DNA from: Parapristionchus giblindavisi
Lineage: Eukaryota; Nematoda; Chromadorea; Rhabditida; Diplogasteridae
NCBI GenBank assembly: GCA_943737045.1
Contig: CALSFV010000251.1
Span: 124,001-188,000, forward strand
Length of the DNA stretch: 64,000 nucleotides
Reading direction: 5' to 3'
Shown here in pieces: positions 19,383 to 29,882 of the stretch (position 1 is its first letter; the number at the start of each line of letters is the position of its first letter). A program made the translations under genes and the position numbers. The notes beneath the pieces are model-generated. The model saw nothing but the letters and a program-made list of their open reading frames with translations. It searched no databases and was not told the DNA's origin.

Positions 19383-19715
19383 CACGGCGGTTCAATGAAG
19401 ATAAATCCCTACATTTAACTTTGGCTTGAAGGCTCTTGCATTACGAAAAATCGGCAAAGTTGATTTGCACTGGACGGGATTCGAACCTACGAGGTTTGGA
19501 TCGCTAAACAAAAGCTCTATCCACTAAGCCATCTCGGCATGTCTCGCGAATCGTAAAATGCGATGATAGGTCTAGTCAGAAGCGAGCGCACAGATATACC
19601 GTAATCAACTTTCGCGCTGGGAGAACCTAGATGTTGTACTGCTCATCATCACTCAGTTTGCGATACTTTCTTTCTCAGGCAAGAGCTTCTTAGTTACTAT
19701 CATTGAGCCGCCGTG
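19383..19715. mobile_element. 333-bp CACGGCGG element carrying a tRNA-like core
   Basis: The ends CACGGCGGTTCAATGA / TCATTGAGCCGCCGTG form 16-bp inverted repeats with a single mismatch, bounded by the 5-bp duplication AGGTA (19378-19382, 19716-19720). On the minus strand 19470-19537 is a tRNA-like segment with A box TGGCTTAGTGGATAG and B box GGTTCGAATCC. The second copy, 54843-55175, is also exactly 333 bp and has its own 5-bp duplication. Neither the 5-bp target nor CACGG ends fit a SINE. The right end also supplies the last codons and stop of the A1 gene. Confidence 0.9.
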
Positions 19716-21203
19716 AGGTACTCCAATACACATTATACACTGCGTGGTGCACTCTGTCAAGAATGGCTAGATACTCGTCAATCATATGATCAACTACCGT
19801 CCTGTCGATGCTCCCTCCTGCACCAAGACTCTCTTCGAATTTGCGTCTGAAAATTTTCCGAATGGTAGGGAAGCGCTTGTCGAGGAAGGCAATAACAGGA
19901 GGAAAATTGTGCTCGAAGAAGTATTCGCTATCGAGGCTGCGATCTTGGCTGCGTGGTTCCCTCAATTCATAGTATGCCTCTACACTGGGGGCAGCTGCGA
20001 GCTCCTCCTCACTCGGCGGCTGCCTATGCTTCGTCCAATTCCCGGGAGGAGCAAAGCCCAACGCGGCGCGTAGCTCCTCAAGGCCAATCATCGCAACGGC
20101 CTGACTCATCAAATGTTCATTAACAATGCGCGCATTTCGCCATATAAATTGATTGCCCGAGAGCTGCTCATTCTCTAGAAAATTGAAGCAGGAAGCGGCA
20201 ATCTTGGCCAGTTCGTCGTCGATGATGAAGAGTGAGGGAGGAGACGGAGTGGACGACGCCGCGTTAGATACAGCTGAGAGATTGCTGCTGTTTACTGGAG
20301 CTGCATTTGTTGATGTTGAGATCGAAGTTGGGCTGCTCGAACTTATGATGCTATGCTCTGAAAGTTATGTATTTATTGTCCGTTTTTTACTTGCATAATT
20401 GCATTGCTACTGCTGCTAAACAGAGGACGAACTATCGATTAACTCCCCACTCTTTCCTCCTTTCCTTCCTCGCTCTCTCTGATCTACCTACTCTCTCACC
20501 GGTGATCTCTCTCTAAACATAGAAATTCATTGTGGCAGTGGTTGGCTACTCTCGTACCAAATAAACTTTTTGTATTTTATGCGGTCAATATATACTTATC
20601 AATTGTAATGCATCGTTACATCTGCCTTATGCGCGTACGCCGTCGCGTCAAAAAAAGTTACATTTGGCCTACGGGCGCGACGGCGTAAAATTTGGAGTGT
20701 GGTTGCTCTCAAGTGGAAAACACTGATGACCCATGAAATTACTGTAAAAGGTTACAGTAGTCATTCATTATTGATTGATGGTACGATAGCTTGTTGCCAT
20801 ATCCCCATTGTCATTCAGGGTTTTCCCATTGGGATCCAACGCACTCCAAAATTTACGCCGACGCGTGCTTAAACCAAAATGTAACGTTTTTTACGTAACG
20901 ATGTAGGCAGTGAGGCAAATGTAACGATGCATAACCAAAACCATGACATTTTCATCTGTGGCCGTATGCACCTTCGCGTTTTCCCAGAAAACTCCATGTA
21001 ATTCATTTCATGCTTTCTCAACAGAATTCAAATGTTTTCCCTGGAAATCTGAGTCTTCCACGTAGAATGAATTCCATGGAAAACGCGTTCTCGGGTAAAA
21101 GCCTCTGTACCACAGCCCAGTCATCAATACCAACCAATGAGGCGATCATACCTGCATGTAAATTGGTCGCGAGGCAGAAACAGACGATGAGTGTAGTCAG
21201 CAT
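19690..21203 (-). CDS. unidentified secreted protein, paralogue A1
   Basis: Exon 1 (21152-21203) encodes the signal peptide MLTTLIVCFCLATNLHA and ends in phase 1 before GTATGA. Exon 2 (19690-20357) follows a CTTTCAG acceptor in matching phase, giving 239 residues. After a Ser/Thr-rich stretch (EHSIISSSSPTSISTST) come LFIIDDELAKIAAS, MIGLEELRAALGFAPPGNWT, EAYYELREPRSQDRSLDSEY, FPTIRKIFRRKFEESLGAGG and TVVDHMIDEYLAILDRV, probably helical. I recognise no family. The last codons (SRRLNDSN, stop) are read from the inverted end of the 333-bp mobile element, so the native C-terminus is lost or altered. It lies divergent to A2 with about 2.4 kb between start codons. The 794-bp intron holds MITE J and part of a GTGGCCGTATGC-type repeat. 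Confidence 0.7.
20608..20932. mobile_element. MITE family J in the A1 intron
   Basis: The ends ATGCATCGTTACATCTGCC and GGCAAATGTAACGATGCAT are inverted repeats, and the interior has CGCGTACGCCGTCGCGTC words repeated near both ends. B1 holds the same insertion at 53144-53455, so it predates the A/B duplication. Confidence 0.8.
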
Positions 21204-22063
21204 AGATTCGCCTGGAGCTATGCAAAGGTAAAGCTAAAGGTACAAAAATATACAACCCGTTATTCACTGCACACGAATTCATGTGGGTGATCACTGCCAA
21301 TTCCAAGAAATATTTAGCATATTTTGATGCATTTATTATAGTATTGATACTGTGTTATGACATAGGTTTAAAGAAGAGTTGGGTCATCAGCATTTATTAT
21401 GTATAAGAAAAGTACGCGTAAGGAGCGCAGCGAGATCAATAATAACCGAGAATGCAACAGCGGTAGTAAAATTTTTGAGTGGAACTATGAACAATATTTG
21501 TAATAATCACCAATAATTTGAAAATATATTATGCGTGGTTATTATGAAACATCCGCAATTGATATAGGAAGGAAAAGAGATGGCGACCACTCTATCGACC
21601 TATTTCGTTCTCCCAACCCGAGCCAATTCTAGGCGGAAAGTGAAAGTCTCAATTTCACTCCTTCGCTCCCAATTTTTTGAATTTTTCGAAAAATTCGAAT
21701 CTAAAATTCAATCCCCATTGATAGTCAAGTTTTGTATGAAGCCTGGTGAGAGTGAGAGTTTCGTCATCTCAATTCTTTCCACTATTTGATTGCTGTTGAA
21801 AAATAATAATATCAGGTGGATTGGTGGAGATGTTTGAATTAATATGTTTTCATGGGCAAAAAGGAACGACTTATGAATGGAACGATTCAACTGCTGTAAG
21901 GGTGGTACATAAGATAAGGCTGAAACATATTTGGATTCGCGACCACTCCACCGGGCATTTCTGGAACGGGACAATTTTGAACACGCCCGTTTTGGAACGG
22001 GCATTCTGGAACACGGACGTTCTGGATATGGTAATGAACTTATGTAAACTACTGTAAACTACC

Positions 22064-22220
22064 GTAACCCTGTTCGGTGGGTCAGATCAAGTACGATGGG
22101 TCAGATGTCAAACGAACTATTGTAAACTACTGTGAACAACCGTAGTGGTTATTACGTCAACTTTTAGTGAGATCTGACCCATCGCACTTCATCTGACCCA
22201 CCGAACAGGGTTACGGTACT
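22064..22220. repeat. long imperfect hairpin replaced by a G-run in copy B
   Basis: GTAACCCTGTTCGGTGGGTCAG ... CTGACCCACCGAACAGGGTTAC are inverted arms around about 110 bases that also hold GTAAACTACTGT and AACTATTGT words. At the equivalent place in copy B (55632-55670) the arms and loop are missing and GTAACCCT is joined to GGTTACGG by about 23 bases of G with one A. Confidence 0.75.
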
Positions 22221-22270
22221 TAACTGTAATTGACAACAATTCATAACCATATCCCACACATAGTGGTCAT

Positions 22271-22804
22271 CAGGGCTGGGACACAAAACGTTTTCTTGAC
22301 ACAAAAATTTTGTGTACACAAAAAACACAAAAATATTTTTTTGTGTACACAAAACACAAAAAAACACAAAAATATTTTTCTCTAGATTTGAGCAAGTTTA
22401 TAGCTAATAAAAAAGATATTTTTCAATATAGAACTTGAACGCGAACAAAACAGCATGTAATATTAGTTCAAAAAAGAACAGCGACCAAGAAACCTATGAG
22501 TCTGGTTTTCGGCTGAACGAAAACGGAGATATCAAGCTTCAAATTACTGATAAAAGGAAATTCTATACCAAAATTATCCGATTTTCGCAAAATTTACAAT
22601 TTTGCAGATAAAATTTTACTATACAAATCGACTAATATCATCGATTTTCTCCCTGAAAATCATGTAAAATCAGAAAATTGACACCAATTTTTTTGTGTTA
22701 TTTTGTGTCTCATTTACACAAAATTTTTACACAAAATTTTTTGTGTCCAAGACCATGAAAAACACAAAAAAACACAAAACACAAAACACAAAATCCCAGC
22801 CCTG
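22271..22804. mobile_element. hAT-type MITE, CAGGGCTG ends, ACACAAAA-word interior
   Basis: CAGGGCTGGGA and TCCCAGCCCTG are bounded by exact GTGGTCAT duplications (22263-22270, 22805-22812). The subterminal regions are iterations of ACACAAAA/TTTTGTGT on both sides and the central 300 bp are unique. The element is absent from copy B. Confidence 0.92.
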
Positions 22805-23000
22805 GTGGTCATTCTGAGAATTTTAGTGAGATCTCACCCATAGCAGATAATGCCAGATATGCGGAATCTCTCACTGTCATCAGGCTGCTTCAAACAAAAA
22901 AATGACTACGTATGGGGATTGAATTTTAGATTCACCTTTTTGGAAAATTTGAAAAAAAAAACGTTGTGGGAGAGGCAGTGAAAGTCAACAATTATGCGTT

Positions 23001-23122
23001 GTTAAAATCTTGGAAAAGTTGATGGAAAAGCGAAAAGGTGTGTTACTTTTCCAACTACTTTTACAATCACAAAACTAACACTACTTTTCACTTTTCCATC
23101 TACTTTTCCAAGATTCTAACAC
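23001..23122. mobile_element. MITE family G, short copy
   Basis: GTTAAAATCTTGGAAAAGTTGATGG ... CCAAGATTCTAACACCAC is an inverted pair, with TTTTCCAACTACTTTTACAATCACAAAA inside. Two longer copies sit at equivalent places in the A and B tails (30245-30473, 60729-60955). Confidence 0.75.
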
Positions 23123-23656
23123 CACATTAGAGTGTGACAGAGACTTGTACTTTCCGTCTAGAATTGGCTCGGGTAGCGAGAGCTAAATAGGTCGATCGAG
23201 TGGTCGCCTTCTCTTTTCCTTCATTTATTTCAATGGTGGATGTTTCATAGTAATCACACAGTATATTTTCAAATTATTGGTGATTATTATTAATATTGTT
23301 CATATTTTCACTCAAGTATTTGATTAACGTTGTTGTATTCTCGGTTCGCGTTAAAGATGGAGATCCTCGAGTTTTAAAAAAAAATTTTTTCTATCCCATA
23401 CTCGTTGCGGGAGTCAGTCATGCCAACTCAAGGGTCTCCTTCTTTAATCTCTCTGCGCTCCTTACGCGTACTTCTCTTTTGTAAACGCATTAAAATATAA
23501 TGCATATTCTCTGCAATTGGCCTTGAATTACCACTGGCCTAGCAGTGATCACCCGCAAGACTTCGTATGCGATATCAATAACGGGTTGTATCTTTACCTT
23601 TACCTTTACATATTTTCAGCCGAATCTATGCTGACTACACTCATCGTGTGTCTATG

Positions 23657-23973
23657 CTCCGCAATTTTAGGGGGGGCAATAATTTGGTCGAAGTGGGGCC
23701 AATAATTTGGTGGATCGTAAAAGTTGACTCTAAAATTTGGCTACCAGACAAGCCCCACTTTTAAAGTTGAGTCAATAATTTGGTGGTAGAGCCAATAAAT
23801 TGGTTGGAAGTGGGGTTGTTATTTTAGTCTAAAATTTTAGCCCCACTTCGAACCAAATTATTGGCTCAACCACCAAATTATTGACCCAACTTAAAAGTGG
23901 GGCTTGTCTGGTAGCCAAATTTTAGGCACCCAAAAATGTTCGACCAAATTATTGGCCCACCTAAAATGCGGAG
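23657..23973. mobile_element. 317-bp foldback MITE inserted in A2 exon 1
   Basis: The ends CTCCGCAATTTTAG / CTAAAATGCGGAG flank palindromic arms containing AATAATTTGGTCGAA and CAAGCCCCACTTTTAAAGTTG. The empty site is intact in B2 exon 1 (TCTATGCCTTGCG, near 56403), which shows a 2-bp TG duplication. Confidence 0.88.
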
Positions 23974-24170
23974 TGCCTTGCGACCAATTTACATGCAGGT
24001 ATGACAGCCTTGGTAGTTGGCATAGATGATTTTTTTTACAGTTTAATGACCTTTATCAAGCATAACACCATTGGGGAGGGAATGGTTGCCACTAAACGAC
24101 TTATTAATCGGGCGTGCTGAGGTCCATATATGATGATAGATGATTGGGCTGTCGCACAGTCCCGTTTACC

Positions 24171-24297
24171 GGTATGCAAGAACAACGGGAAACCGTTTTC
24201 CGGGGAAATTTGACGTCCGGATGATTTTTGGAAAACGCCTTCGCCTACGCTGATGACGTCAAATTTTCCCGGAAAACGGTTCTTGCATACGGCCACT
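24171..24297. mobile_element. MITE family E in the A2 intron
   Basis: GTATGCAAGAACAACGGGAA ... CCGGAAAACGGTTCTTGCATAC are inverted ends around TTTTTGGAAAACGCCTTCGC. B2 holds the same insertion at 56697-56828, so it predates the A/B split. Confidence 0.8.
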
Positions 24298-24901
24298 GAT
24301 GAAAATGTCATGTTTTTGTTTTTTTGATACGTATATAAGTACATAAGCACCACAACTTCGATCTCAACATCAACAAATGCAGCTCCAGTAGAAAGCAGAA
24401 ATCTCTCCGCTGAGTCTAACGCGGCGTCGTTCACTCCATCTCCTCCGTCACTCTTCATCATCGACGACGAACTGGCCAAGATTGCCGCTTCCTGCCTAAC
24501 TAATCCAGATCACGAACAGATCTTGGGCTATAGATTTAAAGCGTGGTATGCGCGCATTTTCACTGGACATTTGATCAGGGAGACCGATGCGATGATTGGC
24601 CTTGAGGAGCTACGCAATGCGTTGGGCTTTGCTCCCCCCGGGAATTGGACGAAGCATAGGCAAGAGCCGAGTGATGAGGTGCTCGCAGCTGCTCCCACAG
24701 TAGAGGCATACTATGAATTGAGGGAACCGCGCAGCGAGGATAGCAGCCTGGATAGCGAATTCTTCTTCGTGCACAATTTCCCTCCTGTAAAAGCGCTTCC
24801 CAACCATTCGGCAAATTTTCAGACGCAAATTCGAAGAGAGTCTTGGTGCAGGGGGGAGCATTGACAGGAAAGTAGTTGATCATATGATTGACGAGTATCT
24901 A

Positions 24902-25186
24902 TTATAGAATTACAAAAGTTTTGCACACAGTGCGCCAAATGCCGAATATAGTAAACTTCTCCACCGTTGAGAAAAACGCACTCCAAATTTTCGGAAGGTT
25001 TTTTCGAACGTTTTTTCAATGCATATAATTTTATTTTTATTGGAAGTCCTGTGAAATGATGGGGAAACGCCATAAAATTTGATAAAACTTGAGAAAATGG
25101 TATGTCGCGCGAAGAAGTGGGCGGAGTCTGAATATTGCGCGGCAAACAGCGGTATTTGTATTGTTCGGACAGTTTTAATTCTATAA
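24902..25186. mobile_element. TA-target MITE in A2 exon 2
   Basis: TTATAGAATTA and TAATTCTATAA are the inverted ends, flanked by TA (24900-24901, 25187-25188). The empty site, ACCTAGCCATTC, is in B2 near 57468. The interior is related to DNA near 26077-26215 and 57947-58080 (GAATTACAAAAGT ... GCATATAATTTTA). Confidence 0.88.
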
Positions 25187-25289
25187 TAGCCATTCTTGAC
25201 AGAGTGAACAACGCAATGGTTGCTATGACTCACAGAACCAATGAATGCGAGAGGGCCAGAAAAGGCCTCCGCGATTAGTATACTTACAG

Positions 25290-27009
25290 TACTGGCCAAA
25301 AAAGTGTAACATTTGGATTTTTCGCCATAACTTTTTTCAAACTCAACCGATCGAGTCCAGATTTTCAGGGATAATTTTGATAGAGTTTTGACGTGTTTTA
25401 CACAACAAATTAGCTCGGGTTATCCCTTACGGTTATACCAATATTTATGTCAATGCATTGCTTTAAAAAGATTTACTCTGAGCTGAAATAAATAATATTG
25501 ATTTTGTTTGCAAGGCCAAGAACACGCTATAATTGGGCGATCTGAATTCTTTTTTTGGTTGCCATGCGAACCGCTGAGCAAGACCAATTGTTATGTACTC
25601 AAGACGTATTATGGAAGACTTTATTGTAGAGAGAAGTAGCACCAGTCACAGCATTCTCATGACTTTCAAAGCAAGAACGACCGCTCAACATACAAACTCT
25701 CTCGAATACAATGGTCTCTCCTTTGTCTTGCTTTGGAAGAAAAATGGCTTGGACCAGAATACTGTGCGAGAGGGCCAGAATAGGCCTCAGCGATTAGTAT
25801 ACTTATGTGCTACTGTTATACCAATATTTATGTCAATGCATTGCTTTAAAAAGATTTACTCTGAGCTGAAATAAATAATATTGATTTTGTTTGCAAGGCC
25901 AAGAACAAGCTGTAATTTGGCGATCTGAATTTTTTTCTTCGTTGTCAGGTAAACCTTGACAAGACCAATTGTGATGTACTTGGACACAACACGTAATATG
26001 GAAAAGTTTATTGTAGAGAGAAGTAGCACCAGTGTTATGGTGGGAAGTAACTAGATGAGAATGCCTTGGGTATGATAGAATTACAAAAGTTTTTCCACGC
26101 AAATGCCGAATATAGAAAACTTCTCCACCGTTACTCCAAAAAAAGAGAAAAACGCACTCCAAAATTTTCGCCAAATTTCGGGAGGTTTTTATGAACGTTT
26201 TTTAAATGCATATAATTTTATTTTTGCGCTAGGTCAGACTTTTGTGCGTACACAATACTAATATTTCATTTATCAGATCTGAAAAAAATGACTTTGCTAA
26301 TATGGAACATGTAAATTGCTGTTATTATTCGGATCTTATTCATCGGTTCTCATTCGACCTAGTGCCTCGGAGAAGGGTGGGACATGATCATCAAGAGGGA
26401 GCGTGGGTCGGCTCGGCTGTCAATTAAGCTCCCCCCGCCCCGCCCCACTTTTTGCGTTCCAGCGTCGAGATAACGTCAGATGCTGCACTCTATTGTAGGT
26501 CGGTACATGCCGCTGGCTGACCTCTATTTCTCCATTTTGTAACTACGAATAGTGTCCATTATGTAATAGTCCATATCCACGGCCATTATAGAACATTCAA
26601 CACTTTGCCCTTCGTATTTGCCTTTTGTTTATCGTATGGGCATCTACTCTCAAAGCTCTTCCTCCCTCTGCCTAGGGTTGTTTTCGTGTCAGTCCATCAA
26701 TTTTCAATTATATTGGTGTAGTTGCACACTGTAGTTGCTTTTTGTTGTTTCTTATCACTCCATCACCCCAAAAATCTTATCTTATTCTTTATTCCATCAT
26801 AATACACGTAACAAGAAAATAAGGGCATAAAGGGAATGATGGATGTCCGTCGCTAATGTAGCGATATCGGTGAGGGTTCTTGGGTACAGTGGCAGTTTGC
26901 GAGCTATGGGCGAACCTTAGAAGAAGGTATAAATGGGATCTTTTTTCGAAACAATATTTTAAATGTTTCGAAAAAGATCCCATTTCATAGTCAATTTGTG
27001 TGTGATAGT
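25290..27009. other. 3' flank of A2, shared with B2 and (inverted) A1
   Basis: It contains a solo Tc1-like end (CAGTACTGGCCAAAAAAG near 25288), a repeated 3' segment around 25450-25590 and 25800-25990 (same phrase TTTATGTCAATGCATTGCTTTAAAAAG twice), and an open frame at 25593-25874 equivalent to the C-terminal codons of B2. No independent gene is supported. Confidence 0.5.
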
Positions 27010-27303
27010 GCACTGAGAGAAAAAAAAACCCTAGTTCGCATGCTGCGCTGTAAGCAAACCTTCAAACTCGAGTATTTGAAACCCTTTGATATAAGGCATT
27101 AGGGTTGAGCAATCCTTGGATGAAAAGGTTTCAAACCCTGGTATTTAAGAGAGATTATCTGACTCAGTGAACATATCTTGCTTATGGCTTGGCACTTGGC
27201 CAAAAAGTGATAAGAACCGATCGGGCCCAAATTGTGCATAGGTGTAGTATGGGGTGGCATGAGATCACAGACGGTGTTAGGGTTCGTCATATCTGCTCCT
27301 TCG

Positions 27304-27552
27304 CTAAATAACGTAAGTTCGATAAAGTGGCATCAAAATTTCAAAGTTTACGGATTCGTTCGATATGTGTATGCGACGATGGGCAATAATAAGCAGGTAA
27401 ATCCCACCAAGTGTCATCCCGATCCAAAACCGTGAGGCCCAGAAATAATCAAAAAACCAATAAAAATATTGGTTTTTTGATTGTGTTATTTTTCCTACAA
27501 TTGCCTCTCGGTGAGGGTAATTTTTTATTGATTCAATTTGACGAGTATTCAT
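27304..27552 (-). CDS. 82-codon ORF in left foldback arm
   Basis: The frame starts MNTRQIESIKNYPHREAIVG and contains a hydrophobic stretch (FWIGMTLGGIYLLII, about residues 44-58) followed by AHRRIH, ending MPLYRTYVI. It mirrors the right-arm ORF at 27936-28220 with only a few substitutions. A one-pass small membrane protein is possible, as is a captured host exon. I do not recognise a family; the mirrored sequence makes conservation of the frame automatic, so its coding status is uncertain. Confidence 0.3.
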   Translation of the reverse strand: MNTRQIESIKNYPHREAIVGKITQSKNQYFYWFFDYFWASRFWIGMTLGGIYLLIIAHRRIHISNESVNFEILMPLYRTYVI

Positions 27553-27935
27553 TAGTGTAACTACTGTACGAAAATGAACTGAAACACAATCGTGGAAGTT
27601 TGCCTTATTCCCGAAAAACCATGACCAATTCGCTTTTTTATCGCAAACTGAAAGGAATTATCGTGCGCCCTACCGTAATCCCAATGCGGAAATTAAAAAT
27701 GCGACCATCGTTGTATTATTTATCATACGATTTCGGTATTATGCTATTGTTTTCTTTTATCATTTATTTGTTGTTTGAATATCTGAGGTATAATATGACA
27801 GTATTTTTCGAAAACAAATAAGAATTTTGAATGTCCAAATTTGCATAACCGTAACCGGCATATGGTTATTCGGTCAGTGCGCGATAAAAAGGCGAATTGG
27901 TCGTGGTTTTTCGGGAATAAAACAAACTTCCACGA

Positions 27936-28220
27936 TTGTGTTTCAGTTCATTTTCGTACAGTAGTTACATTATGAATACTCGTCAAATTGAATCAATAAA
28001 AAATGACCCCCACCGAGAGGCAATTGTAGGAAAAATAAAAAAATCAAAAAACCAATATTTTTATTGGTTTTTTGATTATTTCTGGGCCTCACGGTTTTGG
28101 ATCGGGATGACACTTGGTGGGATTTACCTGCTTATTATTGCCCATCGTCGCATACACATATCGAACGAATCCGTAAACTTTGAAATTTTGATGCCACTTC
28201 ATCGAACTTACGTTATTTAG
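27936..28220 (+). CDS. ORF in right foldback arm, mirror of 27304-27552
   Basis: From the internal MNTRQIESIKNDPHREAIVG onward this equals the left-arm product except for a few residues (Y/D, T/K, Q/K, Y/H). Twelve extra N-terminal codons precede that Met. The differences between arms are mostly replacements, so purifying selection is not evident. Confidence 0.3.
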   Translation: MCFSSFSYSSYIMNTRQIESIKNDPHREAIVGKIKKSKNQYFYWFFDYFWASRFWIGMTLGGIYLLIIAHRRIHISNESVNFEILMPLHRTYVI

Positions 28221-28418
28221 CGAGGATGTAGATATGACGAGCCCAAACTTCGCCTGCGAGCTTATGCCACCCCATACTACAGTTGTGCACAATTTGGGCC
28301 CGATCGGTTCTGATCACTTTTTGGCCAAGTGCCAAGAGAATGTCACTTTAGCCAGATAGTCTCTCTTAAGGATTTGCTCACAGCGCAGCATGCGAACTAG
28401 GGTTTTTCTCTCAGTGTG

Positions 28419-29328
28419 TCTTGTGAGTGTGAGAGATTATTCGTCTTCATTCCATTCTCTACACATATCAACCATTGAAATGTTGCTGTATAAGATAAGG
28501 CTAAACATATTTGCATTTGAGACCGCTCCAGGCTCCTATTCTCTCAACTCTTCCTTAATGTAGCAGAAGGCGCGCCGGAATGATCAATTGATCTCTCGCT
28601 TTTCCCATCCCCTCACTTATAACAATTTTGATATTTCACATTATTACTTGCACTCGAACATTCTGTATTTAGTTGATGTAACACCCTTGAGGTGTACGCT
28701 AGAAAAATGCTTTCTCGCAGACAAATAAAGAGAGAGCAAGAGAAATAATTTCAGGAAAAATCCGACCAACTATTTGCCTTTCTCAATGGTCATCAAGTCA
28801 ATATGATTATTTTCATCACAGTAATTGATAATTCACCGGTACTTCGAACGCTGCTATTTCCATACCTGCAGTCTACTTAAATTGTGGCATTGACTAGAAG
28901 TTTACTACAAATAAAAGAACATTTGATGATATACAGTACATACACTTGCAGTAAACTTAGGTCTATCTAGAAGTGCACTTCAAGTGAGAATGATAAGTAA
29001 ACATCTATTTTGAAATAGCAGATAAATTACTTCGTTTCGTGCTCGCCACAGATGCAGTATGCTTTTAGCAACTTTAATTTCAGTTTATTTTTTATTTTTT
29101 TTAGTTTAAAAACATATTTATGCACAGAGCTCTTCGCTTCCACTCCAGGGATCGCGCAAATCACACAAAAATCTGACGGCTTCCTTCTCAGGAGTTCCAT
29201 TCACGTTTTGTGTATCTAACGACACCACGTTTTTTGTTTGGTTTCCACAACAATAAGTAAAAGGTAAAAGGTAAAGTTACAACCCTTTCTTCAAGGCACA
29301 TCAAGTCTTTAACAATACAATACAATAA
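28419..29328. other. non-coding tail of copy A
   Basis: It is nearly identical to 59047-60130 in copy B apart from a TGTCACGGGTGTATCAAATAAATAAATA retroelement-tail insertion in B (about 59150-59312). It contains a diverged family A relative (28862-29025). No exon chain is apparent. Confidence 0.5.
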
Positions 29329-29882
29329 TGGCGCGTTAAAATGTGGTGGAAATCTGGAAAAAAAACGACTTTCCGAGTGTTATGGTGGGTTAAGTTACGG
29401 TGGAAAACCGAAAATGGAAAGGCGATATTTGAATTCGCGGGCGCGAATAATGTGCGGGAATTCAAATTCAGACTTTCCGACTGCAATTTCTGTGTTTTAA
29501 AATTTTTTTTTCGGTTTTCCACCACATTTTAAAGATGGAGGCCCTCGAATGTCTATGCAAATACGTAATGTATCATTTGTGCAAGGGATAAGTGATATGC
29601 AAGAAATTATTGTGGCCAGTCATCTATCCCTTGGTGTAGTGGTAAATGTGCTGTCTAGTTAGCGCAACGTCGCGGGTTCGAAACCTATTGCCGAACTTTC
29701 CTATTTTCAAAATTTCGCGCCTTTGCCTGTACATCAAGCATGATTCGTTCATGATTCTAGCGATCAATAAGCTGAATTAGCATAAAATAATCTATGTACT
29801 CTATGCAGAATAACTTTTGCTATATTTCTGTCTTCACAGTTTGTTCACGAAAATATTCGCCGGACACCACCTTTAACGCGCA
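29329..29882. mobile_element. MITE family F interrupted by a tRNA-like TTAA element
   Basis: GGCGCGTTAAAATGTGGTGG and the inverse CCACCACATTTTAACGCGC are the ends; the interior holds GAATTCGCGGGCGCGAA. The copy B version (60131-60337) is uninterrupted at ACATTTTAACGCGC, the empty site of the element at 29533-29872. Confidence 0.85.
29533..29872. mobile_element. 340-bp TTAA element with tRNA-like core
   Basis: AGATGGAGGCCCTCGAATG and GGACACCACCT are the inverted ends, with TTAA on both sides (29529-29532, 29873-29876) and the empty site in copy B. On the plus strand, 29632-29699 is tRNA-like: A box TGGTGTAGTGGTAA and B box GGTTCGAAACC. Related to 16100-16351, where the tRNA-like core is in the same relative orientation to the ends. 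Confidence 0.9.

Larger units (their letters stand above)
23628..25278 (+). pseudogene. paralogue A2 of the unidentified secreted protein, multiply broken
   Basis: Exon 1 starts at ATG 23628 behind a TATTTTCAG trans-splice-like acceptor, but after MLTTLIVCLC it is split by a 317-bp inserted element (23657-23973); the rest of the signal peptide (LATNLHA) resumes at 23974-23998. The exon 2 acceptor present in B2 is deleted (about 24340-24352). A 14-base deletion at about 24789 shifts the frame, and a 285-bp TA-target element (24902-25186) interrupts the DEYLAILDRV codons. The remaining codons (LFIIDDELAKIAAS, ALGFAPPGNWTKHRQ, EAYYELREPRSEDSSLDSEF) are still close to B2, so decay is recent. Four independent lesions rule out a functional protein of the A1/B2 type. 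Confidence 0.85.
27149..28365. mobile_element. 1.2-kb TTAA foldback element
   Basis: GAGAGATTATCTGA and CCAGATAGTCTCTC are the ends, bounded by TTAA (27145-27148, 28366-28369). The empty site in copy B reads GGTATTTAAGGATTTG, with a single TTAA, near 58992. The two arms (about 27149-27620 and 27880-28365) are nearly complementary over 450 bases or more and each holds the same small open frame. The centre (about 27620-27880) is unique. TTAA duplication suggests a piggyBac- or Kolobok-type source. Confidence 0.92.
27010..28418. mobile_element. small CACTGAGAGA palindromic element (host of nested foldback)
   Basis: CACTGAGAGAAAAA...CCCTAGTTCGCATGCTGCGC and its inverse ending TTTTTCTCTCAGTG delimit a palindromic element. 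In copy B it is about 190 bp and uninterrupted (58860-59047). In copy A it is split by the TTAA foldback at 27149-28365. Confidence 0.85.

Noticed and set aside
19470..19537. Functional tRNA gene
   Set aside because: A and B boxes are present but the acceptor ends do not pair and the segment is embedded in a 333-bp mobile element present twice; a tRNA-derived core fits better. The same holds for 55021-55088, 29632-29699 and 42711-42776.
27010..28418. CRISPR-like or direct-repeat array
   Set aside because: Repeats are inverted arms of nested mobile elements; there are no regularly spaced direct repeats, and the genome is eukaryotic.
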